A DNA stretch of 10,991 nucleotides from UBA1081 sp045537555. GTDB lineage: Bacteria > Bacillota > Clostridia > Oscillospirales > Acutalibacteraceae. Shown piece by piece: positions 1 through 6,101 of the stretch (position 1 is its first letter; every line of letters begins with the position of its first letter). Where the stretch lies: assembly GCA_045537555.1 (NCBI GenBank), contig JAZSPR010000114.1, positions 1 through 10,991 of the forward strand. Direction: 5' to 3'. Both the position numbers and the translations under genes were made by a program. The notes beneath the pieces were generated by a model. The model was given only the letters and a program-made list of their open reading frames with translations, was not told the origin of the DNA and ran no database searches.

Positions 1-89
1 TAGACGCCTACGAGGGCGGAAAGGCCGTGGAGGAATTTCTGGCAATTTACAAATCGTCAAAGTCAGGCGAAAAAATATATTTGAAATGA
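1..89 (+). CDS. C-terminal end of an upstream protein, possibly a Gfo/Idh/MocA-family oxidoreductase (partial)
   Basis: An open frame enters from the left edge and ends at a TGA at 87-89, giving 28 residues that begin DAYEGGKAVEEFLAIY and end KIYLK. The pattern of an acidic/glycine turn, an amphipathic helix containing LAIYKSSKSG, and a short terminal strand resembles the C-terminus of Gfo/Idh/MocA sugar oxidoreductases, where a helix with a similar 'LAIY.S...G' ending is common. This is a similarity from memory on very few residues, so the family is a guess. The stop lies 9 bases before the GH130 start codon, so the two genes are probably cotranscribed. An oxidoreductase acting on a sugar would fit that neighbour. 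Confidence 0.4.
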   Translation, partial: DAYEGGKAVEEFLAIYKSSKSGEKIYLK

Positions 90-98
90 GATGGAACA

Positions 99-1115
99 AT
101 GAAAACCTTAAAACCAAAGCTTTACAGAGCTCAGTGTATAAGAAAAATCGAAAAGCCTGTTCTTACCAAGGATGATATACCCTATGAAGCTTCACTGATT
201 TTTAATGCAGGTGTTGCTAAATACAAAGGCAAGTATGTTATGGTCTTTCGTAACGATTACGGACCTACGGAAAAAACTTATCCGAAGGTACGCTTTAAAA
301 CCTCTCTCGGTTTTGCCGAAAGCGACGACGGTATAAACTGGCAGGTAAAGGACAAGCCGATTTTTGACAACAAAAATCTTTTACCCGAGGACGAAATAAA
401 AAGGCTTTATGACCCGAGAATTACAGTTATTGACGGCAAGCCTTATCTATGTATGGCTATGGATACCCGTCACGGTGTGCGAGGCTGCATAGCTGAAATC
501 GATGATAACTTTGAAAAAATAAATATTATCAGTGCTTCAGCTCCCGATAACCGCAACATGGTACTCTTCCCTGAAAAAATAAACGGTAAGTATGTTCGTC
601 TTGAAAGACCGTTCCCCGTTTATTCAAGAGGCGGTAAGGACAGATTTGACCTTTGGCTTTCAACTTCGCCTGACCTCATTTTCTGGGGTGAAACCGAGCT
701 TGTTCTTGCTGTTGAAGATGTTCCTTATGCTAATGATAAAATCGGTCCTGCGTCACCGCCCGTTAAAACTAACAAGGGTTGGCTTACACTTTTTCATGCG
801 GTAGATAAAGATGAAAGCAGAGGCAAAAACGGTTGGGAAACAGCATGGAAGAAAAGATACTGTGCGGGAATTATGCTTCTTGACCTGAAAGACCCGACAA
901 AAATCGTAGGAATGAGCAAGCTTCCGCTTATCGCTCCCGAAACTTATCATGAAACACAGACAGGTTTTCGCCAGCATGTGATTTTCCCCGGCGGTATGAT
1001 TTTAGAAGACGACGGCGAGGTAAAAATTTATTACGGTGCATCAGATACAGTTGAATGTCTTGCTACTGCAAGTGTGGAGGACTTGATTGCACTTTGTACG
1101 GAGAGTCGCAAATAA
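99..1115 (+). CDS. GH130 family beta-mannoside phosphorylase
   Basis: The 338-residue protein has the five-bladed beta-propeller layout of glycoside hydrolase family 130, whose members use inorganic phosphate to cleave beta-mannosides and release mannose 1-phosphate. Visible blade motifs include FRNDYG (50-55), SLGFAESDDGINW (69-81), YDPR (104-107), RLERPF (167-172), DLWLSTSPDLIFW (184-196), HAVD (233-236) and the ending YYGASD. Asp105 of YDPR matches the position of the family's catalytic acid. There is no signal peptide, so it acts in the cytoplasm. The length and N-terminal form resemble subfamily 2 enzymes, which act on beta-1,4-mannooligosaccharides or mannosyl-N-acetylglucosamine; the exact substrate is inferred. 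The GH92 alpha-mannosidase nearby favours an N-glycan-type substrate. Start: the ATG at 91 hits a stop after three codons, so the ATG at 99 is used, behind a weak GAGATGG-like site. The frame is intact. Confidence 0.9.
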   Translation: MKTLKPKLYRAQCIRKIEKPVLTKDDIPYEASLIFNAGVAKYKGKYVMVFRNDYGPTEKTYPKVRFKTSLGFAESDDGINWQVKDKPIFDNKNLLPEDEIKRLYDPRITVIDGKPYLCMAMDTRHGVRGCIAEIDDNFEKINIISASAPDNRNMVLFPEKINGKYVRLERPFPVYSRGGKDRFDLWLSTSPDLIFWGETELVLAVEDVPYANDKIGPASPPVKTNKGWLTLFHAVDKDESRGKNGWETAWKKRYCAGIMLLDLKDPTKIVGMSKLPLIAPETYHETQTGFRQHVIFPGGMILEDDGEVKIYYGASDTVECLATASVEDLIALCTESRK

Positions 1116-1174
1116 AGTAAAAACAAATTTTTTTTACGGAACTTATCAAAGGGTTGGTTTCTGTTTTCTTACTC

Positions 1175-1541
1175 TTAAAGAAATATATTCATAGACGGCA
1201 TATCATTGTGGGAATATGAATGATTGCCGAGTTCCATATATTTTCTGCACTTCTTCCATGTAATCATCATCCCAAGAACCAAAAAGAAAGAATGTTGCTT
1301 TGACATTATATTTGTCAAGTGTTGTAAGAATTGATTCAATATCTGAATTGCCTACTGCACAGTTAAAAGTCACCGCAACCTTGTTTTCAGGAGTATCAAC
1401 ATTGTAAAACGGTATCATCCTTGCTTCACCCGATACCGCATCAGATAACGTGTGTGCAGTTAAAAATATTCCGAAAACAACGGCAAGGAGCACCAGCATT
1501 GTAATTATAACGGACTTTAATTTAACAGATAAAATCTTCAT
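1175..1541 (-). pseudogene. Decayed polysaccharide deacetylase (NodB-type), copy 1, frameshifted and truncated
   Basis: The start is good: an ATG at 1541-1539 behind GAGGTG at 1547-1552 (- strand). The readable frame gives 112 residues ending at 1203: an N-terminal membrane anchor (about residues 10-29), a short stalk, the lead-in YNVDTPENKVAVTF, and the first half of a NodB deacetylase fold (KYNVKATFFLFGSW). The family's catalytic motif would read TFD; here it is TFN. Near 1237 the frame breaks. The second metal-binding motif, NHSYSHND, is still readable one frame over (ATG at 1237, stop at 1175-1177). Comparison with the sister copy at 3858-4283 indicates loss of about 11 bases between KIY and the histidine motif. 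The remaining two thirds of the domain are missing. Family members act on cell-wall or spore peptidoglycan; this copy should be inactive. Confidence 0.75.
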
Positions 1542-1584
1542 ATAAACACCTCAGTAATTTATATGAAATATTTGTGAATGTATG

Positions 1585-1612
1585 AAAAAAGCAGGGGTTA
1601 TTCCCTGCTTTT
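1585..1612 (-). terminator. Intrinsic terminator of the GH92 gene
   Basis: A 10-base-pair stem (AAAAGCAGGG at 1587-1596 with CCCTGCTTTT at 1603-1612) closes a 6-base loop. On the - strand it is followed by a run of six T (1590-1585 read backwards). It starts only two bases after the GH92 stop codon (1614-1616), so it fits as the end of the GH92 transcript. It also separates that transcript from the deacetylase remnant downstream. Confidence 0.85.
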
Positions 1613-1613
1613 G

Positions 1614-3812
1614 TTATGGTTTATACCCTTGTTTCAGCTCAAAAACAAGTTCACCGCCGTTTGTGATTTCCTCATAAGTCAGATAGCATTTTTTCACTTC
1701 CGTGCCGTTTAATTTAACTGACTTGATATACGGGAAATCTAACGGATTCTTGTCACATCTGATTTTAAGTGTATCTGAAACACTGCAGGAATGGAAGCTT
1801 TTATCAAGCTTTATTTCGGCATCCTTGAAAAGGGGAGTGTTCAGGTAGTATTTCGGGTCGGCTGGGCAAACCTGAGCAAAGCCCAATGCGGAAAGCACGT
1901 ACCATGCAGAAAGCTGCCCCACATCTTCATTACCGCAGAAACCGTATGCACCTGTGCGATAAGCCTCCTTCTGAACACGACGGGTCCAGTACTGCGTTCT
2001 TTCGGGAAGACCGAGAATGCTGAAATAGTGGGTTATATTGTGACAAGGCTCATTTGAATGGTTGTAATCGTCATTCCAGAGGCTCTTAAGGTCTGCTCTT
2101 TCAAAGAATTCTTCGAGAAGTTCAATGGTTCTTTCTTCACCGAAAAGTCTGCTCAGACCCTCTACATCGTAAGGCACAAACCATGACTGCTGAAAAATAT
2201 TGCTTTCCACGGTGCCGTCGTCATCGTAACGGTCTGCTTCATATACGAATTCACCGTCATCCTTACGGGGAGCCATAAACTGTAATGACTTATTGTAATT
2301 TTCATAATAACGGCTTGCTCTGTCAGCAAAAAACTGAGCATCTTCCGTTTTGCCCGTAAACTCTGCAAGCTTCTGCATAGTGTAATCTGCCAGTAAATAT
2401 TCAAGTGTATCACTAAGCTTTTCGGGTACATAACAATCATCAATATATTGTTTACAGTCAGGTCTTATAGTGTGAAAATCCTTTCCGTCAAGCTCTTTTG
2501 CACAGACACTTGATGCTTTTGATACCTTGTATGCCTTTTCAAGGTCATAAGGATAAATCCCTTTTGTAATTGCATCAGCAACAACAATAAGACCGGGGTC
2601 TCCGACCATACAGCCTGCATTAATGCCCATAAGCTCCCACCTGGGGAATGAGGAATTATTAAGCTCTGCAATCTTAAGCAAAGAATTGATTTCGTCACGG
2701 ACCATATCGGGACGGATAATGCTAAGAAGCGGAAACTCACTTCTGTAAACATCCCAACCGCTGAAAACAGTTCGCTGCTTGTAATCGGTGTTTTCAAATA
2801 TTTCGTGATTTATGGTGTATCTGCCGTCAACATCAGCCATTGTACGTGGGTCAAGAAGAACATGATATAAACATGTGTAGAAGAGCTTCAGGTCAATTTC
2901 ATCAGTACCCGAAACGCTTACACAGGAGAATACTTCTTCCCATTTTGCAAGGGCATTTTCTGCTGTTGTGTCAAAATCTGCATTCTCACATTCTGCAGAG
3001 AAATTCTTTCTTGCTCCCTCAATATCGACATAGGAAACGGCACATTTTATTGTAACGGGCTCTTTGATATCCTTTGAAAAATCAAGGAATAGTCCTAAAT
3101 CCTCACCCTCGGATGATTCGGTAAATTCTTCACTTTCAAAAAATCTCTTGTTTGTAAAGGGGTGTGAAAACTCCATTACAAAGTAAAAATCATAAAATAT
3201 TCCGCCGTGACCGTGACCGAAGCCACCGCCTGCGGGTGTGCATTTTATATGCCCTTCTATTCTTCTGTCATTTATAATATCAATTTTCTGATAATCAGCC
3301 TTGCCGCCGATTCTTCTGCTTAAATTGAGAATGATTTTCTTGTCTGCATCTGCAGAATAAGTGAATCTGAGAAAACCTGCATGTTCATTCGTTGTGCATT
3401 CAGCCTTAACATTATATCTGTCGAGCATAACAGAGTAATATCCTGCACGGGTCTTCTCGTTTTCGTGAGAAAACTCAGATTTCCAGCCGATTGTCCCCTT
3501 TGTAAACGGTACTTCTTCATTACTGCCGCTGCGAAGGTCTGTATCTTCCGTAACGGGCATAACCTGAAGATTGCCGAGGTCACCGTACCAACCTATGCCG
3601 CTCATATGATTGAAGCTGAAGCCCTCAATTGTATTGTGGCAGTAGTTGTAACCGCTGCCGTTATCACCGCCGCTTACTGTATCCGGAGAAAGCTGAACCA
3701 TTCCTCCCGGCACACAAGCACCGGGGTATGTTTTTCCTCCGCCGTGGGATTTTTCAATCTGACCGTCTCCGACGGTACCGATCATTGTATCAACATATAA
3801 TGCTTTATTCAT
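1614..3812 (-). CDS. GH92 family alpha-mannosidase, cytoplasmic
   Basis: The 732-residue protein is a full-length glycoside hydrolase family 92 enzyme, a calcium-dependent exo-acting alpha-mannosidase that trims alpha-linked mannose from N-glycans or related mannans. The N-terminal beta-sandwich shows YVDTMIGT (6-13), GGGKTYPGACVPGGMVQLSP (24-43) and GFSFNHMSGIG (64-74). The catalytic (alpha/alpha)6 part carries SNEPCHNITHYF (586-597), where Glu588 fits the general acid, and GNEDVGQLSAWYVLSALGF (627-645), the acidic motif that supplies the base. There is no signal peptide: the protein begins almost directly with the mature-type YVDTMIGT, unlike many exported Bacteroides members. The start ATG at 3812-3810 follows GGAG at 3821-3824 (- strand). 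It is flanked by two deacetylase remnants and is followed by its own terminator. The linkage (1,2, 1,3, 1,6 or phosphomannose) cannot be read from sequence alone. Confidence 0.95.
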   Translation of the reverse strand: MNKALYVDTMIGTVGDGQIEKSHGGGKTYPGACVPGGMVQLSPDTVSGGDNGSGYNYCHNTIEGFSFNHMSGIGWYGDLGNLQVMPVTEDTDLRSGSNEEVPFTKGTIGWKSEFSHENEKTRAGYYSVMLDRYNVKAECTTNEHAGFLRFTYSADADKKIILNLSRRIGGKADYQKIDIINDRRIEGHIKCTPAGGGFGHGHGGIFYDFYFVMEFSHPFTNKRFFESEEFTESSEGEDLGLFLDFSKDIKEPVTIKCAVSYVDIEGARKNFSAECENADFDTTAENALAKWEEVFSCVSVSGTDEIDLKLFYTCLYHVLLDPRTMADVDGRYTINHEIFENTDYKQRTVFSGWDVYRSEFPLLSIIRPDMVRDEINSLLKIAELNNSSFPRWELMGINAGCMVGDPGLIVVADAITKGIYPYDLEKAYKVSKASSVCAKELDGKDFHTIRPDCKQYIDDCYVPEKLSDTLEYLLADYTMQKLAEFTGKTEDAQFFADRASRYYENYNKSLQFMAPRKDDGEFVYEADRYDDDGTVESNIFQQSWFVPYDVEGLSRLFGEERTIELLEEFFERADLKSLWNDDYNHSNEPCHNITHYFSILGLPERTQYWTRRVQKEAYRTGAYGFCGNEDVGQLSAWYVLSALGFAQVCPADPKYYLNTPLFKDAEIKLDKSFHSCSVSDTLKIRCDKNPLDFPYIKSVKLNGTEVKKCYLTYEEITNGGELVFELKQGYKP

Positions 3813-3857
3813 AAATAATTCTCCGTTAAATCTTATATTGTAATGTTGGATTTTACT

Positions 3858-4283
3858 CTATATTATCACATCAAAGAAAAAATGTCCATAAAAGCAATGC
3901 AGATATTTTTGTATGGGCAGAATATTTTCATAGTTCATTGACAGCATATCATTGTGAGAATATGTATGATTACTTATCTCATACCCTGCATCATAAATTT
4001 TCTGCACTTCTTCTGGGTAATCATCTGCCCATGAGCCTAAAAGAAAGAATGTCACTTTGATATTGTACTTATCAAGTGTTGCAAGAATTGAATCAATATC
4101 CGAATTGACCACAGCACAGTTAAAAGTCAATGCAACCTTGTTTTCAGGTGTGTCAACATTGTATATAGGTATCATTCTTGTCTCTGCAGATACTGCATCA
4201 GACAAAGTACTTGCCGTAAAAAATATCCCTAATACAACTACAATAATGACAAATGCTGTAATAATAAAACGGTCACCGTACAC
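3858..4283 (-). pseudogene. Decayed polysaccharide deacetylase (NodB-type), copy 2, truncated at both ends
   Basis: An open frame of 141 codons contains a membrane anchor (FIITAFVIIVVVLGIFF), then YNVDTPENKVALTFNCAV, KYNIKVTFFLLGSW and NHTYSHNDMLSMNYENI, the first part of a NodB-type deacetylase. After about residue 120 the sequence stops resembling the family (LHCFYGHFFF and a stop), so most of the catalytic domain is absent. The only in-frame start is a GTG at 4283-4281 that lies in the loop of the preceding regulator's terminator and lacks a convincing ribosome site, so the 5' end also seems lost or out of frame. The first motif is TFN instead of TFD, the same change as in copy 1. A short, still expressed membrane protein cannot be excluded, but a remnant is more likely. 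Confidence 0.7.
3860..3888 (-). promoter_or_regulatory. Possible promoter of the GH92 gene
   Basis: On the - strand TGGACA (3888-3883) and TAATAT (3865-3860) are separated by 17 bases, a sigma-A-like pair with a good -35 and a mediocre -10. The -10 box is about 48 bases before the GH92 start codon. The site lies within the divergent tail of the deacetylase remnant, where no coding constraint is expected. The background is AT-rich, so chance matches are likely. Confidence 0.3.
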
Positions 4284-4297
4284 CTGCGATGACCGTT
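4268..4297 (-). terminator. Intrinsic terminator of the XRE-LuxR operon
   Basis: An 11-base-pair stem (4287-4297 with 4268-4278, one G-T wobble) surrounds an 8-base loop and, on the - strand, runs into a T-rich stretch (TTATTATTA). It begins about ten bases after the LuxR stop codon. The GTG that opens the deacetylase copy 2 frame lies in its loop. Confidence 0.7.
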
Positions 4298-4306
4298 CAT
4301 TGACAA

Positions 4307-5290
4307 TTAGCCAATATCCTGTTCACTGAATTCTTTTGCCTTTTTAAAAAGTTCAGTTCTGTTCGTTATATCAAGTTTTTTGAAGATATTTGCTGTGTGT
4401 TTTTTTATTGTGCTTTCAGTAACAAACAGTTTCTGCGCAATATCTTTACGCTTTTCATTTTCAAGAATTAACCTGAGCACTTCTTTTTCTCTTTGAGAAA
4501 GAGTTTCTACATCTTTCCAATTGCTGAGAATATTATCAATCTGACTGCTGTTGAATGATTTTATCACTTCTGTTTCAACAATTTCCGCCGTTATAGGTTC
4601 GGATTCCTCTGCAATTTTCTGAGTGTCAGCAAGTCCGTAATCTTGCAATATTCCGTAAAGAAACAGAATCAGACCTTCTGTTACGATATATGAGATTGAG
4701 AGAAATTCAAAACCTGCATTTATCATATTTTCAACAAGCCAAATTGCAATATTTCCGATAACTACAAATGCAAGAAAAACAGAGTGCTTTATTGAAATTA
4801 CGGTTTTCTTTATTGCAGTGTAAATAATAATCCCGACCATTGCCGCAAAATATGCAAACAGATAGATTTTGTAAAGCCCGTGAAGAGGTCCGTATTCTTT
4901 AATAAGAACTGCCGCACCGTCAACAAAATCAATCGTGACATTTTTATAATAAATCGGTAGCCAGCCGCCGCTTGCGGCAATAAAAAGCATGGCTGAATTT
5001 AAAATAATCAATATTTTCGGAATAAATTTAGGATAATTGAATCTTGACAGATTCATTATCATCATAAGCATAAAGAATGGCAGAAAAACACTTCCAAGGT
5101 AGGCAATTCTGTTTGCCCACAATGCGGTATTAAGAGTTTTTGAGGCTGACAGGAAAAAATATCCCACATTGCAAACAGCAACCGAAACAAACAAGAGCAT
5201 AAGCCATATATCTCGTTTTCGGTCAACATAAAAATATACAATTGTCATAAGAATTGCAACAATTGTAGTAATGCTGTAAAGAGTTGTCAT
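4307..5290 (-). CDS. Membrane-bound LuxR-type transcriptional regulator with N-terminal 7TM region
   Basis: The 327-residue protein has about seven hydrophobic helices over residues 1-225, laid out like the N-terminal 7TM sensor region found in some histidine kinases (HisKA_7TM type). A charged linker leads to a C-terminal LuxR/GerE helix-turn-helix (about 264-322) with the signature LSQREKEVLRLI, KDIAQKLFVTESTIKKH and NIFKKLDI. There is no kinase or receiver domain, so it is probably a one-component regulator that binds DNA from the membrane. The ligand is unknown. The frame extends nine codons further upstream, but the ATG at 5290-5288 is preferred because it sits right after AAGGAGG, which overlaps the last codons of the XRE gene. 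Only one base separates the XRE stop from this ATG, implying translational coupling. A terminator follows. Its proximity to the divergent SPFH operon makes that operon a candidate target. Confidence 0.88.
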   Translation of the reverse strand: MTTLYSITTIVAILMTIVYFYVDRKRDIWLMLLFVSVAVCNVGYFFLSASKTLNTALWANRIAYLGSVFLPFFMLMMIMNLSRFNYPKFIPKILIILNSAMLFIAASGGWLPIYYKNVTIDFVDGAAVLIKEYGPLHGLYKIYLFAYFAAMVGIIIYTAIKKTVISIKHSVFLAFVVIGNIAIWLVENMINAGFEFLSISYIVTEGLILFLYGILQDYGLADTQKIAEESEPITAEIVETEVIKSFNSSQIDNILSNWKDVETLSQREKEVLRLILENEKRKDIAQKLFVTESTIKKHTANIFKKLDITNRTELFKKAKEFSEQDIG

Positions 5291-5291
5291 G

Positions 5292-5519
5292 TTATTCCTC
5301 CTTATCCGTAATATCAAGCTCTATCCCGTTACGGATACAGAATGAATAAAATTTTCCCAGCATTGCAATCTGCGGTGTGCGGTTTTCGCGTTTCCATCGG
5401 CTTATTGTGGCATATGATATTCCTATTTCTTCTGCAAGCTCTGTCTGTGTTAATTGCAATAACATGCGTATATATTTAACCTGTTCCCGGAAAGGCATTT
5501 TTTTAACTTCAAGTTTCAT
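5292..5519 (-). CDS. Small XRE-family helix-turn-helix regulator
   Basis: The 75-residue protein consists almost only of a Cro/CI-type helix-turn-helix: YIRMLLQLTQTELAEEIG, then ISYATISRWKRENRTP, then a short hydrophobic helix and an acidic tail. It should bind DNA as a dimer. No sensor domain is present, so its activity probably depends on a partner or on its own level. The ATG at 5519-5517 follows GAGG at 5527-5530 (- strand). It is the first gene of a two-gene operon with the membrane LuxR regulator, and its last codons contain the ribosome site for that gene. The promoter lies just upstream. Self-regulation is likely by analogy with similar small repressors but no operator can be proven here. 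Confidence 0.88.
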   Translation of the reverse strand: MKLEVKKMPFREQVKYIRMLLQLTQTELAEEIGISYATISRWKRENRTPQIAMLGKFYSFCIRNGIELDITDKEE

Positions 5520-5547
5520 ATCATAACCTCAAAATTATATATATCAT

Positions 5548-5576
5548 AATATAGCATAATTTGAACTTTATGTCAA
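5548..5576 (-). promoter_or_regulatory. Sigma-A-type promoter of the XRE-LuxR operon
   Basis: On the - strand a perfect -35 box TTGACA (5576-5571) and a -10 box TATATT (5553-5548) are 17 bases apart, the ideal spacing. Transcription would start near 5541, giving a leader of about 20 bases before the XRE start codon with its GAGG site. This is the best promoter visible in the window. Confidence 0.8.
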
Positions 5577-5629
5577 ATCTTTATGCCTTTGTGCAACATT
5601 AACAATTGAAGTGTCGAATTTTTGACATG

Positions 5630-5680
5630 GTAGCCCTGAAGGTAGCCCTTTTTAGACAAAAGTAGCCTTTCGGGCTACTT
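5630..5680 (+). promoter_or_regulatory. GTAGCC repeat and hairpin cluster upstream of the SPFH operon
   Basis: Three direct copies of GTAGCC (5630-5636 and 5642-5648 as GTAGCCC; 5662-5667) are followed by one complementary GGGCTAC (5672-5678). The last pair forms an 8-base-pair hairpin, AAGTAGCC/GGCTACTT (5660-5667 with 5673-5680, loop TTTCG), followed on the + strand by ATTTTTAT. This resembles an intrinsic terminator. With no gene upstream on this strand it could be a leader attenuator for the operon starting at 5741, because the two earlier copies could pair with the same 3' arm instead. It could equally be a cluster of operator half-sites, or a transcription barrier. No convincing + strand promoter was found to its left, which limits the attenuator idea. 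Confidence 0.45.
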
Positions 5681-5704
5681 ATTTTTATGCTTTTGAAGCA
5701 GTAC

Positions 5705-5720
5705 AATTTAATTGTAAATT
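5705..5720. repeat. Short AT palindrome before the first gene of the SPFH operon
   Basis: AATTTA (5705-5710) and TAAATT (5715-5720) form an inverted repeat with a 4-base gap, and an overlapping pair ACAAT/ATTGT is also present. It ends seven bases before the AGAAGGAGG ribosome site. It could be a repressor half-site pair or chance in AT-rich DNA. Confidence 0.25.
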
Positions 5721-5740
5721 AACCAGAAGGAGGTTTTGCA

Positions 5741-6085
5741 ATGCTCAAAGCAGTTACGAAAAGATTTGCTGATAAGTCAACAATCAAACAGTTTGAATTT
5801 GAATTTTATTGTGATTGCTGTGGCAAACCGATAAAAACAGAAGTTCACGAATTTGTAACAGGGTTCAAGGACAAAGTTTTTTTAAATCCCGATGAACGGG
5901 AGGCACGAGCCATTATTTATGCAAGTGACCACGGTAAGGCTTATGAACGTGCTAATAATGAGGCACGTCTTGAACTGAACAAGTGTGAAATATGCGGAAA
6001 TATGGTGTGTGAGGATTGTACTGTTTACGGAGAAAATCTGAATGGCGGAGTTTGTTGTAAAACTTGTGCCGAAAAACAGAATTAA
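5741..6085 (+). CDS. Small cysteine-rich zinc-binding protein of unknown function
   Basis: I do not recognise this 114-residue protein. It has four CxxC pairs: 24-27 (within YCDCCGKP), 82-85 and 90-93 (CEICGNMVCEDC), and 106-109 (CKTC). The closely spaced last three pairs resemble a treble-clef or zinc-ribbon fold that binds one or two zinc ions, with the first pair possibly completing a second site across the helical middle (residues 50-80, rich in Glu, Arg and Ala). There is no signal peptide or membrane segment, so it should be cytoplasmic. Translation starts at an ATG behind a strong AGAAGGAGG site at 5725-5733. It is the first gene of a six-gene operon and the next gene begins 16 bases after its stop. 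The abundance of zinc ribbons in the following genes suggests a shared complex, which is an inference. Confidence 0.8.
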   Translation: MLKAVTKRFADKSTIKQFEFEFYCDCCGKPIKTEVHEFVTGFKDKVFLNPDEREARAIIYASDHGKAYERANNEARLELNKCEICGNMVCEDCTVYGENLNGGVCCKTCAEKQN

Positions 6086-6101
6086 AAAGGAGATTTCAGG
6101 T

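Noticed and set aside
1117..1137. AT-only inverted repeat GTAAAAA/TTTTTAC after the GH130 stop codon
   Set aside because: A stem of almost only A-T pairs is too weak to call a terminator, although it sits in the right place between convergent genes.
3381..3800. + strand open frame (139 codons) opposite the GH92 N-terminus
   Set aside because: Its composition is that of an antisense shadow, and the GH92 motifs on the other strand are unambiguous.
5561..5587. TTGAAC with TATGCC as a + strand promoter
   Set aside because: The spacing is 15 bases and the -10 is poor; the same DNA is better explained as the - strand promoter region.
5630..5680. CRISPR-like or transposon-end reading of the GTAGCC repeats
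   Set aside because: The repeats are only 6-7 bases with unequal spacing and there is no transposase, terminal inverted repeat pair or target duplication.
5693..5720. TTGAAG-16-TAAATT as promoter of the + strand operon
   Set aside because: Transcription would start at or within the ribosome site at 5725-5733, leaving no leader. The -10 match is also poor.
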